DNA of 64,000 bases, from positions 1,749,403 to 1,813,402 of the forward strand of contig NZ_LMLB01000001.1 of NCBI RefSeq assembly GCF_001421785.1. The letters are read 5' to 3'. A program made the position numbers and the translations under genes. The notes beneath the pieces are model-generated. The model saw nothing but the letters and a program-made list of their open reading frames with translations, was not told the origin of the DNA and made no database searches. Source of the stretch: Sphingomonas sp. Leaf33. Lineage in GTDB: Bacteria; Pseudomonadota; Alphaproteobacteria; Sphingomonadales; Sphingomonadaceae. Positions 18,594 through 27,682 of this stretch are shown here, one piece after another (position 1 is the stretch's first letter; each line of letters starts with the position of its first letter).

Positions 18594-19727
18594 GTGACCG
18601 AAGCTCCCGGATTTCTCCTCTACATCGGCGCCTTTCTCCTGCTGCTCGGGCCGCTCGTGTTCATTCACGAATTCGGCCACTACATCGCCGGCCGCTGGTT
18701 CGGGGTGAAGGCGGAGGAATTCTCGATCGGCTTCGGCCGCGAAGTCGCCGGTTTCACCGACGCGCGCGGTACGCGCTGGAAGTTCGGCTGGCTGCCGCTG
18801 GGCGGCTATGTGAAGTTCGCCGGCGACATGAACCCGGCATCGCAACCGACCGCCGAATGGTTGCAACTGCCACCGTCCGAACGCGCGAAGACGTTCCAGG
18901 CGAAGCCCGTGTGGCAGCGCGCGATCATCGTCGCGGCCGGCCCGGCGATCAACCTGATCCTGGCGGTCCTGATCCTGGGCGGCTTTGCGCTCGCCTATGG
19001 CCAGAGCACGACGCCGCCCGTCGTCGGCGTGATCGAGGCGGGGAGTGCCGCGGCGAAGGCCGGCCTGGCGCGGGGCGATCGCATCGTCGAAATCGGCGAC
19101 AAGTCGGTCGATCGGTTCGACGATCTGCGGATGTACGCCGCGATGCGTCCGGGCGAGACCGTGACGGTCGATATCGTCCGCAACGGACGGACGATCCCGG
19201 TGCCGCTGACCATCGGCACGATCCGCGAGGGCGACCGGTTCGGCAATCAGTACAAGGTCGGCCGGATCGGCATCGGTCCGTCGGCGCCCGTATGGTCGCC
19301 GGTGTCGGTAGTCGAGGCGCCCGTCATTGGCGTGCGGCGTACCGGCGAAATTCTGGGCATGATGGTCGACACGATCGGTCAGATCGTAACCGGCCGCCGG
19401 TCTTTGCAGGAACTGGGCGGGCCGCTGAAGATCGCGCAGGTGTCGGGCGAACAGCTGACGCTGGGGTGGCCAGAGTTCATTTCGCTGATGGCGCTCATCT
19501 CGATTAATCTGGGATTCATCAACCTGTTGCCAGTTCCGGTTCTCGACGGGGGGCATCTGATGTTCTACGCGGTCGAGGCGATACGTCGGCGGCCGGTCAG
19601 TCCGCAGGCGATGGAATGGGCGTTTCGCGGCGGATTGGCCGCGATCCTGGCGCTGATGGTCCTGGTGACGATCAACGACCTGGGCGCCTTTGGACTTTGG
19701 CGCGGTATAGCCGGGCTGGTCGGCTAA
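18594..19727 (+). CDS. rseP: RIP metalloprotease RseP (site-2 protease)
   Basis: 377 residues. HEFGH near residue 25 binds zinc in the first transmembrane helix; one PDZ domain follows the second helix (VVGVIEAGSAAAKAGLARGD), and the C-terminal LLPVPVLDGGH near residue 317 supplies the third ligand. RseP cuts membrane-bound anti-sigma factors and signal-peptide remnants. E. coli RseP has two PDZ domains; only one is clear here. The GTG at 18594 is chosen since it begins just before the first helix. Downstream is bamA. Confidence 0.94.
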   Translation: MTEAPGFLLYIGAFLLLLGPLVFIHEFGHYIAGRWFGVKAEEFSIGFGREVAGFTDARGTRWKFGWLPLGGYVKFAGDMNPASQPTAEWLQLPPSERAKTFQAKPVWQRAIIVAAGPAINLILAVLILGGFALAYGQSTTPPVVGVIEAGSAAAKAGLARGDRIVEIGDKSVDRFDDLRMYAAMRPGETVTVDIVRNGRTIPVPLTIGTIREGDRFGNQYKVGRIGIGPSAPVWSPVSVVEAPVIGVRRTGEILGMMVDTIGQIVTGRRSLQELGGPLKIAQVSGEQLTLGWPEFISLMALISINLGFINLLPVPVLDGGHLMFYAVEAIRRRPVSPQAMEWAFRGGLAAILALMVLVTINDLGAFGLWRGIAGLVG

Positions 19728-19819
19728 AGCCGATGGGCCGACTTGATCGGCTGACCCGCATGGGGCAGGGCGGCACGCGATTGCCGTCGAGCAGAAATTT
19801 TTCCGACTGGGGTGGATAC

Positions 19820-22603
19820 GTGACTTCGAACAAGCGCTCGACAGCATCGGTGCGTGGCGCCGCCGCGCTGCTGACCGGTACCATCCTGGCCGGTGTGCCG
19901 ATGGTCGCCCAGGCTCAGGCCCAGACGACGCCCCCGGCGGCCGCAACCCGGCAGCCCGCCGCGACGACGGCGGCCGCGCCTGCGCCGGTGCTGGCGCCCG
20001 CGGTGACGCGGACGATCCGCACCATCCGCGTCGAAGGCTCGCAGCGCGTCGAGCCGGACACGATCCTGAGCTATACCAAGCTGCGGATCGGGCAGGACTA
20101 CACCAACGAGACGATCGACCAGGCGATCAAGGACTTGCTGGCGTCCGACCTGCTGGCCGACGTGTCGATCGCCGGCGTCGAGACGGGCGACCTGGTCGTC
20201 CGCGTCCGCGAGAACCCGATCATCAACCGCGTGGTGCTGGAGGGCAACAAGCGGCTGAAGAACGACAAGATCGAAAAGGAACTGAAGCTTAAGCCGCGGC
20301 AGATCTTCACGCGCACCGCAGTGCGTGCCGACGTCGCGCGCATCGTCGAGCTGTATCGCCGCCAGGGCCGCTTCGCCGCGGTGGTCGAACCGAAGATGGT
20401 CAGCCTGGACCAGAACCGCGTCGACGTGATCTTCGAAATCCGCGAAGGGCCCAAGTCCAAGGTCCGCCAGATCAACATCATCGGCAACGAGGTGTTCGAC
20501 GACGGCAAGCTGCGCAAGGAAATGGTGACGAAGGAGTCGCGACTGACGACCCTGCTGTCGTCCAACACCTCCTACGACCAGGATCGCCTGGCCTATGACC
20601 AGCAGAAGCTGCGCCAGTTCTACCTGACCAACGGCTATGCCGATTTCCGCGTCATCTCGGCCGTCGCCGAGCTGACCCCGGACAAGCGCGACTTCATCAT
20701 CACCTACGTGGTCGAGGAAGGCCCGCGCTACAAGTTCGGCGACGTGACCGTCGACAGCGACATCCGCGACTTCAGCGACACCGCGCTGGCTGCCTCGCTG
20801 CCGATGAAGAAGGGCGACTGGTACGACGCCAAGAAGGTCGAGGATTCGGTCGAGTCGCTGAGCGAGGCGTCGGGCCTGTTCGGGTACGCGTTCGCGGAGG
20901 TGGAGCCGGAATTCCAGCGCAACCGCGAAAACCTGACGATGACGATCAACTTCAAGATCAAAGAAGCCAATCGGACATATGTCGAGAAGATCGACATCAC
21001 CGGCAACACGCAGACGCAGGACCGCGTGGTCCGTCGCGAGATGCGCCTGGCCGAAGGCGACGCGTTCAACACCTTCCTGGTGAAGCGGTCGACCGACCGC
21101 ATCAATTCGCTCGGCTATTTCCAGGACAAGTTCGAGATCGAGCAGAAGCCCGGCTCGACGCCGGACCGCATCACGCTGAACGCCAATGTCGAGGAACGCG
21201 CGACCGGCGAGCTGTCGCTGTCGGCAGGCTTCTCGAGCCTCGAGCGGTTCATCATCCAGGCGTCGATCCGCCAGCGCAACTTCCGCGGCAAGGGCCAGGA
21301 CCTGCGCGCTTCGGTCAACTATTCGAGCTATTCGAAGGCGGTCGAACTGGGCTTCACCGAACCCTATCTGTTCGACAAGAACGTCGCGCTCGGCCTGACG
21401 ATCTTCCGTCGCGACCTCAACGCGTTCAACCTGACGCAGAGCGGCGACCGGACGACGACCTATTCGCAGGTGTCGACCGGCTTCCAGCTCGCGACCGGCG
21501 TGCCGCTGACCGAATTCTGGACGCTGTCGGGCCGCTACAACCTGTCGCAGGACAATGTCGGGCTCGACCCGGCGCTGTACTTCACAAACGGGGTCTGCGA
21601 CCCGATCAAGGCCGGACGCTATCTGTGCGAGGCGGTCGGCAACCGCCTGACCTCGTCGGTCGGCCTCGGGCTTAGCTTCGACAGCCTGAACAGTCGCCTG
21701 CGCCCGACGCGCGGCCAGCGCGTGTCGCTGTCGGGTGACTTCGCCGGTCTCGGCGGTCAGGTCCGGTACCTGCGCGGCGTGGTCAACGCGGCGAAATACT
21801 GGGGTATCGGGCGCAGCGGCTTCATCTTCTCGACGACGGCCGAGGGCGGCTACATCCACAGCCTGGAGGACAGCCGTGGCCCGGGCATCGATCCTGTCCG
21901 CATCGTCGACCGCTTCTATCTGGGCGAACCGCAGTTCCGCGGGTTCGACATCCGCGGCGTCGGTCCGCGCGTGCAGCGCATCCCGTACACCGGCACGGTT
22001 GCCGGCGGAGACCAGGCACTGGTCACCGACCGCAACCAGATCGTCGACGACGCGCTGGGCGGCCGCGCCTATTATCTGGGCAAGGCGGAGCTCGAGATTC
22101 CGCTCGGCGCCGGTGCACGCGAAATGGGCCTGCGTCCGTCGATCTTCGTTCAGGCCGGCGCACTGTTCGGCGTGACCCGCCCGCTGCCGACGACGGCGTT
22201 CGCCCAGGCGCGCAATGCCGATGGCTCGCTGCGGTTCAACTCGGACGGGTCGCCGACGCTGCTCGATTTCCAGAGCTATGCCAAGGACGAGCAGGGCCGT
22301 CAGCTGTACGCCAATGCGCTCGATGCAACCGCCGTGCCCACGACCTGCGCGGTCGGCAGCTCCGCCACGCTTGGCGGGCCGTGTGTCGGCACGCAGGTCA
22401 ACACCGCCATCCTGGGTTCGCCGACACCTGCCTTCTTCGAACGCTTCGTCGGCGATTCGGCGCGACCGCGCCTGTCCGTCGGTATCGGCGTCAACTGGAA
22501 CTCCCCGTTCGGTCCCCTCCGCATCGACCTGGCCAAGGCGCTGCTGAAGGAGCCGGGCGACGACACCAAGCTTCTCACCTTCAACGTAGGGACTCAGTTC
22601 TGA
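19820..22603 (+). CDS. bamA: Outer membrane protein assembly factor BamA
   Basis: 927 residues. A signal peptide ends near AQAQA, followed by an Ala/Pro/Thr linker, five POTRA domains (about residues 65-445) and a 16-strand barrel. The conserved barrel loop motif [11 protein letters not shown] is present, and the last residue is Phe (NVGTQF), as required for its own insertion. BamA folds outer-membrane proteins. The start is uncertain: GTG at 19820 lies behind GGGGTGGA and gives a normal signal; ATG at 19733 would add 29 residues before it. The stop TGA overlaps the skp start (TGATG). Confidence 0.95.
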   Translation: MTSNKRSTASVRGAAALLTGTILAGVPMVAQAQAQTTPPAAATRQPAATTAAAPAPVLAPAVTRTIRTIRVEGSQRVEPDTILSYTKLRIGQDYTNETIDQAIKDLLASDLLADVSIAGVETGDLVVRVRENPIINRVVLEGNKRLKNDKIEKELKLKPRQIFTRTAVRADVARIVELYRRQGRFAAVVEPKMVSLDQNRVDVIFEIREGPKSKVRQINIIGNEVFDDGKLRKEMVTKESRLTTLLSSNTSYDQDRLAYDQQKLRQFYLTNGYADFRVISAVAELTPDKRDFIITYVVEEGPRYKFGDVTVDSDIRDFSDTALAASLPMKKGDWYDAKKVEDSVESLSEASGLFGYAFAEVEPEFQRNRENLTMTINFKIKEANRTYVEKIDITGNTQTQDRVVRREMRLAEGDAFNTFLVKRSTDRINSLGYFQDKFEIEQKPGSTPDRITLNANVEERATGELSLSAGFSSLERFIIQASIRQRNFRGKGQDLRASVNYSSYSKAVELGFTEPYLFDKNVALGLTIFRRDLNAFNLTQSGDRTTTYSQVSTGFQLATGVPLTEFWTLSGRYNLSQDNVGLDPALYFTNGVCDPIKAGRYLCEAVGNRLTSSVGLGLSFDSLNSRLRPTRGQRVSLSGDFAGLGGQVRYLRGVVNAAKYWGIGRSGFIFSTTAEGGYIHSLEDSRGPGIDPVRIVDRFYLGEPQFRGFDIRGVGPRVQRIPYTGTVAGGDQALVTDRNQIVDDALGGRAYYLGKAELEIPLGAGAREMGLRPSIFVQAGALFGVTRPLPTTAFAQARNADGSLRFNSDGSPTLLDFQSYAKDEQGRQLYANALDATAVPTTCAVGSSATLGGPCVGTQVNTAILGSPTPAFFERFVGDSARPRLSVGIGVNWNSPFGPLRIDLAKALLKEPGDDTKLLTFNVGTQF

Positions 22604-23238
22604 TGAAGACCGTTTTTGCTACCGCCCTTCTCGCCGCGAGCGCGATGATCCCGAACCTGGCCGCTGCGCAGGCGCTGCCGGATGCCAAGATCGCCGTCGT
22701 CGACAGCGATCGCATCTTTGGCCAGTGCACGGCGTGCGTTGCCGCGAACACCCAGCTCCAGGCGCAGCGCGCACAGCTCCAGACGCTGGCGCAGCAGCTT
22801 GGCACGCCGCTCCAGACCGAGGCGCAGTCGCTCCAGACCGCGGTGACCGCTGCCAAGGGCACGCCGGATGCCGCGCTCCAGACGCGCATCCGCACGTTCG
22901 AGACGCGTCAGCAGCAGGCGCAGCAGCAGGTCCAGACACAGGAACAGACGTTCCAGCGCAACGTGGCGTACGTCCGCCAGCAGATCGGCGAACGGCTGGG
23001 CCCGGTCATCACGCAGGTCGCGAGCCAGCGCGGTGCGACGATCGCCGTCGACAAGAACAACACCTTCTACAACGCCCCTGCCGTCGACATCACCGACGCC
23101 GTTCTGGCCGCGCTGAACACCGCGCTGCCGTCGGTCAGCGTGACGGCACCGGCACAGGCCGCTGCTCCGGCCGCCGGCACCACGCCGGCTCCGACGTCTG
23201 CGCGACCCGCCACGACCCGGCCCGCCACCGGCCGATGA
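22603..23238 (+). CDS. OmpH/Skp-family periplasmic chaperone
   Basis: 211 residues. Signal peptide to about residue 23, then the OmpH fold: [13 protein letters not shown], a long Gln-rich coiled coil (about residues 50-120), and a C-terminal [28 protein letters not shown], followed by an Ala/Pro/Thr tail. Skp carries unfolded outer-membrane proteins to BAM. Two Cys in the CTAC at about residues 40-43, at the tip of the first strand, are unusual for E. coli Skp. It lies between bamA and fabZ, with start and stop overlaps on both sides. Confidence 0.88.
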   Translation: MKTVFATALLAASAMIPNLAAAQALPDAKIAVVDSDRIFGQCTACVAANTQLQAQRAQLQTLAQQLGTPLQTEAQSLQTAVTAAKGTPDAALQTRIRTFETRQQQAQQQVQTQEQTFQRNVAYVRQQIGERLGPVITQVASQRGATIAVDKNNTFYNAPAVDITDAVLAALNTALPSVSVTAPAQAAAPAAGTTPAPTSARPATTRPATGR

Positions 23239-23720
23239 GCGACGGGGCGGACACGGCCGTGACCAACCATGGCCCGCTCGATACCGCGCGGGTCATGGCG
23301 GCACTGCCGCACCGCTATCCGATGCTGCTGGTCGACCGCGTCGAGGAATTGATCCTCGACCGGTCGATCACGGCCATCAAGGCGGTGACGATCAACGAAG
23401 GCTTCTTCCAGGGGCACTTTCCCGGCCGGCCGATCATGCCGGGCGTGCTGATCGTAGAGGCGCTGGCGCAAGCCGCCGGCGTGCTGGCGGTCGAGAGCCT
23501 GGGCCTCGCTGGGACCGGCAAGCTCGTCTATTTCATGTCGATCGACGGCGTGAAATTCCGCAAGCCGGTCGAGCCGGGCGTCTTGCTCCGGCTTGAGGTC
23601 GAATTCGTCCAGAAGCGCGCGCGCGTCTGCAAGTTCGCCGGCAAGGCTAAGATCGACGGGGAACTGGCCGCCGAATGCGAGTTCACCGCAATGATTGCTG
23701 ACCCTCCGCAGGCCGCATAA
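23235..23720 (+). CDS. fabZ: 3-hydroxyacyl-[acyl-carrier-protein] dehydratase FabZ
   Basis: 161 residues of hot-dog fold. [13 protein letters not shown] and [20 protein letters not shown] give the catalytic His and Glu. It dehydrates 3-hydroxyacyl-ACP in fatty acid synthesis. In most Gram-negatives fabZ lies between lpxD and lpxA; here neither neighbour is present, since skp is directly upstream (4 bp overlap) and rpmE follows. The ATG at 23235 gives a 10-residue extension before the fold. Confidence 0.96.
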   Translation: MSDGADTAVTNHGPLDTARVMAALPHRYPMLLVDRVEELILDRSITAIKAVTINEGFFQGHFPGRPIMPGVLIVEALAQAAGVLAVESLGLAGTGKLVYFMSIDGVKFRKPVEPGVLLRLEVEFVQKRARVCKFAGKAKIDGELAAECEFTAMIADPPQAA

Positions 23721-23732
23721 ATCCCACCCTCT

Positions 23733-23761
23733 GTTCGTGCTTCGGCAAGCCCAGGACGAAC
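23733..23761. repeat. Short copy of repeat family A
   Basis: GTTCGTGCTTCGGCAAGC continues into a CCAGGACGAAC end, so the outer arms GTTCGT and ACGAAC are complementary. It resembles the repeat at 15852 but lacks its GAGCTTGTCGA core in that form. It sits 12 bases after fabZ and may act as its terminator. Confidence 0.5.
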
Positions 23762-23786
23762 GGGGGGCGTCTTTGACTTTTACCCA

Positions 23787-23834
23787 GGCGCGCTGTAACG
23801 GCGCGCCTTCCTTTCAGGCTGGTCGGAACCAGCC
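23787..23834 (+). promoter_or_regulatory. Tandem hairpins in the rpmE leader
   Basis: GGCGCGC (23787-23793) pairs perfectly with GCGCGCC (23801-23807), and TTCCTTTC follows; GGCTGGT (23817-23823) pairs with ACCAGCC (23828-23834), and ATTTTC follows. The second ends seven bases before CGGAGC, the ribosome site of rpmE. The first could be an intrinsic terminator; both could form a leader. Confidence 0.45.
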
Positions 23835-23853
23835 ATTTTCCGGAGCAAGACCC

Positions 23854-24084
23854 ATGAAGGCCGATACGCACCCCGATTACCACATGATCAAGATCCAGAT
23901 GACCGACGGTACCGTGTTCGAAACCCGCTCCACCTGGGGCAAGGAAGGCGACACGATGCAGCTGGACATCGATCCGCTGGCGCACCCGGCCTGGACCGGC
24001 GGTCGTGGCCAGATGCTCGATCAGGGCGGCCAAGTCGCACGCTTCAACAAGCGCTTCGGCGGTCTGTCGCTCGGCAAGAAGTAA
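23854..24084 (+). CDS. rpmE: 50S ribosomal protein L31, zinc-free form
   Basis: 76 residues. The pattern [21 protein letters not shown] and [12 protein letters not shown], with the RFNKRFGGL end, is L31. The CxxC zinc pairs of the Zn-containing paralogue are absent, and so the gene encodes the C-minus type. L31 bridges the two subunits at the head. The ATG at 23854 is chosen; the frame open from 23695 passes through the repeat and hairpins. Confidence 0.93.
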   Translation: MKADTHPDYHMIKIQMTDGTVFETRSTWGKEGDTMQLDIDPLAHPAWTGGRGQMLDQGGQVARFNKRFGGLSLGKK

Positions 24085-24146
24085 GCCGGCGAAGGGGCGG
24101 GCAGGTCAACGCGGCGTTAACCGTCGCGTGCCACAAGGGCGGTCCC

Positions 24147-24482
24147 ATGTTGACGCCCCTGGAACCCGTCCTGTTCAATGCCGAATTCGAGCCGGCGGTT
24201 TCGACCGACCGGCGTCGTACGCCCCGCGCGCCGGTTTCGCTCGATGCGAAGATCGGCCGCGGCGGCCTCGACCGCACCTTGTGCAAGGTTACCGACCTGT
24301 CGGTGCACGGTGCCCGCATCCAGACCTATTCCGCGCTGAAGACCGGCGCGATGATCTGGCTGACGCTGCCGGTGATCGGCCCTGTCGTCGCGACCATACG
24401 CTGGTCCGACGATTTCGAAGCGGGCTGCGAGTTCCAATCTCCGCTCGACCGCGGACAGTTCGAGCAGCTCGTCACGCCCTGA
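24147..24482 (+). CDS. PilZ domain protein (c-di-GMP binding candidate)
   Basis: 111 residues. The c-di-GMP motifs are visible: DRRRTPRAPV (R-x-x-x-R, about residues 21-30) and DLSVHGARI (D/N-x-S-x-x-G), followed by a beta barrel with GCEFQSPL. It probably changes conformation or partner when c-di-GMP binds; the partner is not known, as no pilus or cellulose gene lies nearby. It is followed by the convergent tRNA gene. Confidence 0.85.
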   Translation: MLTPLEPVLFNAEFEPAVSTDRRRTPRAPVSLDAKIGRGGLDRTLCKVTDLSVHGARIQTYSALKTGAMIWLTLPVIGPVVATIRWSDDFEAGCEFQSPLDRGQFEQLVTP

Positions 24483-24497
24483 GCGTTTGCGACGAAG

Positions 24498-24587
24498 TGG
24501 CGGAGAGAGTGGGATTCGAACCCACGGTGAGCTTCCACCCACGGCGGTTTTCAAGACCGCTGCCTTAAACCACTCGGCCATCCCTCC
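24498..24587 (-). tRNA. tRNA-Ser (anticodon UGA)
   Basis: The 90-base gene, on the minus strand from 24587 to 24498, includes an encoded CCA. Acceptor GGAGGGA pairs with TCTCTCC (one G-U), discriminator G; the D arm begins GCCGAGTGGTTTAAGGCA; the anticodon loop is TTGAAAA with TGA; a long variable arm GTGGGTGGAAGCTCACC is typical of serine; and the T loop is GGTTCGAATCC. It reads UCA and, with wobble, other UCN codons. Confidence 0.97.
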
Positions 24588-24700
24588 GGGTTCGCTGCCC
24601 CTTAGCCGTTGCGACCATTTGTGCAAGCGCCGGGATGTTTGGGGTTCCCCCTGTGCGCCCGGCTGTGGCATCACCGCGCCTTGGTAAACGGGGGTAGCGT

Positions 24701-25726
24701 ATGCGTTGGCGCAAATTGGCGAGCGGGCTGGTGGCCACGACGTTGCTGTTGGCGACCGGCGCCAGCGCGCAGGATGACGTCGGCTTCCAGAGTTTCCTCC
24801 AGTCGATCCGCGGACGGGCGCTTTCCGAAGGGGTTAGGCCCGCGACCTTCGACAGCGTCGCAGCATCGCTGACCTTCAATCCGCGTGTCGTCGAGCTCGA
24901 CCGGCAGCAGCCCGAAGCGTCGCCGAACGCGCCCATCCCGAACTTCGCGCCGTATAAGGCGCAGCATGTCGATGCCGCACGCATCGGCCGTGGCCGCGCC
25001 GCCTATCAGCGCGAACGCCCGCGGCTGGAACGGATCGAGCGCGAGACGGGCGTGCCCGAATCGATCATGGTCGCGATCTGGGGGCACGAGACGAATTACG
25101 GCGCTTACACCGGCAATTTCGATCTGCCGCGCAGCCTGGCCAGCCTCGCCTACGAGGGGCGCCGCCGCCAGCTGTTCACCGACGAATTCATCGCGACCCT
25201 GAAAATGATCGACCGCGGCGTCCCGCGCGACCGGCTGAAGGGCAGTTGGGCAGGGGCATTCGGCTATCCGCAATTCCTGCCGTCGGTCTACCTGCGCCTG
25301 GCGCGCGACGGCGACGGCGATGGCCGGGCGGATATCTGGTCGAACCCGGCCGATACGCTTGCTTCGATCGCCAATTATTTCGTCAATGCGGGATGGCGCG
25401 CCGGTCAGCCCTGGGGCTTTGCCGTGACGCTGCCAGCAGGCTTCGACCGGGCCGGGATGACCAACCGAACGCTTTCGCCGCGGTGCCCGCGCGTGCACGA
25501 TCGCCACAGCCGCTGGCGGACGATCGGCGAGTGGCGACGGCTGGGGATCGTGTCTCAGGACGGTGGGTGGCCGACAGACGACGTGCTCGCGACCGTCATG
25601 GAGCCGGACGGCCCCGGCCGCACCGCGTATCTGCTGACCGGCAATTATCGCGTGATCCTGGATTATAATTGCTCGAATTTCTATGCGCTTTCGGTAGGGC
25701 TGCTCGCCGATGAAGTCGCTCGTTAG
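24701..25726 (+). CDS. mltB: Lytic murein transglycosylase, MltB family (GH103)
   Basis: 341 residues. Signal peptide ends near ASAQ. The catalytic Glu is in IWGHETNYGAYTGNF (about residue 129), and the substrate-groove blocks SWAGAFGYPQFLPSVYL and DIWSNPADTLASIANYF follow. It cuts peptidoglycan to make 1,6-anhydro muropeptides. There is no lipobox Cys after the signal, so it is soluble in the periplasm. It overlaps the next gene by 17 bases. The C-terminal end NCSNFYALSVGLLADEV is the YN(P/S)S-type lytic transglycosylase tail. Confidence 0.93.
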   Translation: MRWRKLASGLVATTLLLATGASAQDDVGFQSFLQSIRGRALSEGVRPATFDSVAASLTFNPRVVELDRQQPEASPNAPIPNFAPYKAQHVDAARIGRGRAAYQRERPRLERIERETGVPESIMVAIWGHETNYGAYTGNFDLPRSLASLAYEGRRRQLFTDEFIATLKMIDRGVPRDRLKGSWAGAFGYPQFLPSVYLRLARDGDGDGRADIWSNPADTLASIANYFVNAGWRAGQPWGFAVTLPAGFDRAGMTNRTLSPRCPRVHDRHSRWRTIGEWRRLGIVSQDGGWPTDDVLATVMEPDGPGRTAYLLTGNYRVILDYNCSNFYALSVGLLADEVAR

Positions 25727-26486
25727 CCTTGTCCTGATCCTTTCCGCGCCGGTAACCGCGCAGGAGCCGCCGCCCGGTGACGGCCCGCGCGGATCGTCGC
25801 AGATCGCGGCGGGCGAAGCGCGTTTCGATGTCGTCGGGCGCGCCGATGTCGCGCAGATGCCCGGCATCTTCGTCATCGCGCGCGGTTTGCCGGCGGGTGG
25901 CTATGCCGAAGTGACGGCACTCGACACCGGCCGGACGATCGTCGCCAATGTGGCCGATGGCGAGGTCGCTGAGGGACGGGTCGCGATGCTGTCGGTCGAC
26001 GCCGCCGCGGTGCTGGGCGGAGCGACCGGCGGGGTCCGCGTCCGCCGCGTCGTCGCGCTGGCGCAGGATATCGCGCAGTTGCGTGCCGGTCGCGCCGGGG
26101 AGCCGCGGCCCGATGCGCCGCCCGCCTTGCTCGCCGCGCTGCGCAAGAAACTTCCCGCTACTCCCGTGCCGGCAACGCCACCGGCGTCGGAGCGCAAGAG
26201 TGCGGCCACGTCCCGCAAGCCCGCAGCCGTCCGTCCGGCGTCTGCCGAACCCGTCGTGGCGCCGGGCGCAGTGGTCCGCTCCGGCTATTCCGTACAGGTT
26301 GCCGCCGTCTCCAGCGCCGACCGTGCGATGACGCTGGCCCGGGCGCTGGGTGGCGCGGTCATCGCCGGCCCGCCCGTCTGGCGTGTCCGCCTCGGGCCCT
26401 ATCCGACCCTTCCCGCCGCAGAGCGTGCCAAGGCCGATGCGGCCCGGCGCGGTTATGCCGGCGCGACGATCGTCCGTTTTCCCTGA
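25710..26486 (+). CDS. RlpA-like SPOR-domain protein with degenerate double-psi barrel
   Basis: 258 residues. Signal peptide to about residue 19, then a barrel-like part (about residues 35-105) in which GGYAEVTALDTGRTIVANV matches the RlpA strand TRVRVTNLDNGR. The next motif is VADGEVAEGRVAMLS in place of the usual RINDRGP, so lytic activity is doubtful. An Ala/Pro/Arg/Lys-rich linker follows, then a C-terminal SPOR domain (GYSVQVAAVSSADRAMTLA), which binds denuded glycan at the septum. It probably acts at division with the neighbouring transglycosylase and carboxypeptidase. Confidence 0.75.
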   Translation: MKSLVSLVLILSAPVTAQEPPPGDGPRGSSQIAAGEARFDVVGRADVAQMPGIFVIARGLPAGGYAEVTALDTGRTIVANVADGEVAEGRVAMLSVDAAAVLGGATGGVRVRRVVALAQDIAQLRAGRAGEPRPDAPPALLAALRKKLPATPVPATPPASERKSAATSRKPAAVRPASAEPVVAPGAVVRSGYSVQVAAVSSADRAMTLARALGGAVIAGPPVWRVRLGPYPTLPAAERAKADAARRGYAGATIVRFP

Positions 26487-26509
26487 TTCCTAGCGTACTG
26501 GACTGCCCC

Positions 26510-27682
26510 ATGATGAAAGCTCCTGCTCTCGCCTCCATCTTCGCGCTCCTCGCGGCGACACCCGGCATCGCGCAGGCGCCGCCGTTCCAGACGTCGGCCA
26601 GGGTCGCCTATCTCGAGGATCTGTCGACCGGAGCGGTCCTGTTCGAAAAGGACGCCGACGTCCGGATGCCGCCGGCATCGATGGCGAAGATGATGACCGC
26701 CTATGTCGCGTTCGACCTGATCAAGAAGGGCGACCTGAAGCTCGACACGATGGTTACCGTCCGTCCGGAGACGTGGCAGAAGTGGCACGGGCCGCAGGCG
26801 GGTTCGACCATGTTCCTGTCGCCCGGCGAGCAGGTCAGCGTCGACAATCTGCTGAAGGGCATCGTCGTCCTGTCGGGCAACGACGCGTGCGTCGTCCTGG
26901 CCGAACAGATCGCCGGGACCGAGGAAGCGTTTACCGCGCTGATGAACAAGAAGGCGGCGGAGCTGGGGCTGAAGAACAGCAACTTCGGCACGTCGAACGG
27001 CTGGCCGGACGGCGGCGTCACTTACGTCACCGCTCGTGACCTGGCGCATCTGGCCGACGCCACGATCAAGAACCACCCGCAGCTGTACAAGCGCTTCTAT
27101 TCGCTGCGCCAGTTCACCTGGGGCAAGACGCTGGGGTCGGGCAGCGACATCACCCAGGCCAACCGCGATCCGTTGCTGGGCCGCGTCGCCGGCGCCGATG
27201 GGTTGAAGACCGGCCATACCGAGGAAGCAGGCTATGGCTTCACCGGCTCGGCCGAGCAGAACGGCCGCCGCCTGGTCATGGTCGTCGCCGGCCTGAACAG
27301 CTTCAACGAGCGGATCAGCGAGTCGGTGAAATTCATGGACTGGGGCTTCCGCGCGTGGAAGGCCAAGCCGATCGTCGCCAAGGGCAAGCGCGTGTCGACC
27401 GCCGACGTGCAGGGCGGCAGCGAGAGCGAAGTCGCCCTGGTCGCGCCGAACGACCTGAAGATCACGATTCCCGCCGGCAGCGACCCGAAGATGACGGCAA
27501 AGGTCGTCTACTCCGGGCCCATCCAGGCACCGATCAAGGCCGGCCAGCATATCGCCGACCTGGTCGTCCAGACCGACGGCGGCCCGACCTCGACCATGCC
27601 GCTGGTCGCCGAAGCCGATGTCGCCGAGGCGGGCTTCTTCGGCCGTGCCTGGGCCGGGCTGATGTCGCTGTTCGGCGCGTGA
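26510..27682 (+). CDS. D-alanyl-D-alanine carboxypeptidase (PBP5/6 type)
   Basis: 390 residues. Signal peptide MMKAPALASIFALLAATPG, then the serine-protease motifs SMAK (SxxK, about residue 57), SGN (about 122) and KTG (about 234). The C-terminal PBP5-C domain holds a beta-rich segment and ends in the amphipathic helix FGRAWAGLMSLFG, a likely membrane anchor. It trims pentapeptides in the wall. Two adjacent ATG codons start the protein. Its stop overlaps the tmk GTG (GTGA), so translation is coupled. Confidence 0.95.
   Translation: MMKAPALASIFALLAATPGIAQAPPFQTSARVAYLEDLSTGAVLFEKDADVRMPPASMAKMMTAYVAFDLIKKGDLKLDTMVTVRPETWQKWHGPQAGSTMFLSPGEQVSVDNLLKGIVVLSGNDACVVLAEQIAGTEEAFTALMNKKAAELGLKNSNFGTSNGWPDGGVTYVTARDLAHLADATIKNHPQLYKRFYSLRQFTWGKTLGSGSDITQANRDPLLGRVAGADGLKTGHTEEAGYGFTGSAEQNGRRLVMVVAGLNSFNERISESVKFMDWGFRAWKAKPIVAKGKRVSTADVQGGSESEVALVAPNDLKITIPAGSDPKMTAKVVYSGPIQAPIKAGQHIADLVVQTDGGPTSTMPLVAEADVAEAGFFGRAWAGLMSLFGA

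Noticed and set aside
17988..19946. 652-codon minus-strand frame opposite dxr, rseP and the start of bamA
   Set aside because: It spans three well-supported plus-strand genes and encodes an Arg/Pro-rich sequence with no domain.
19724..21859. 711-codon open frame on the minus strand
   Set aside because: It is fully antisense to bamA, whose POTRA and barrel motifs are unmistakable. Its protein is low complexity with runs of charged residues, typical of a GC-rich shadow.
24113..24122. TTAACC near the PilZ gene as a CtrA site
   Set aside because: Only one half-site; the second TTAA at the canonical spacing is absent.
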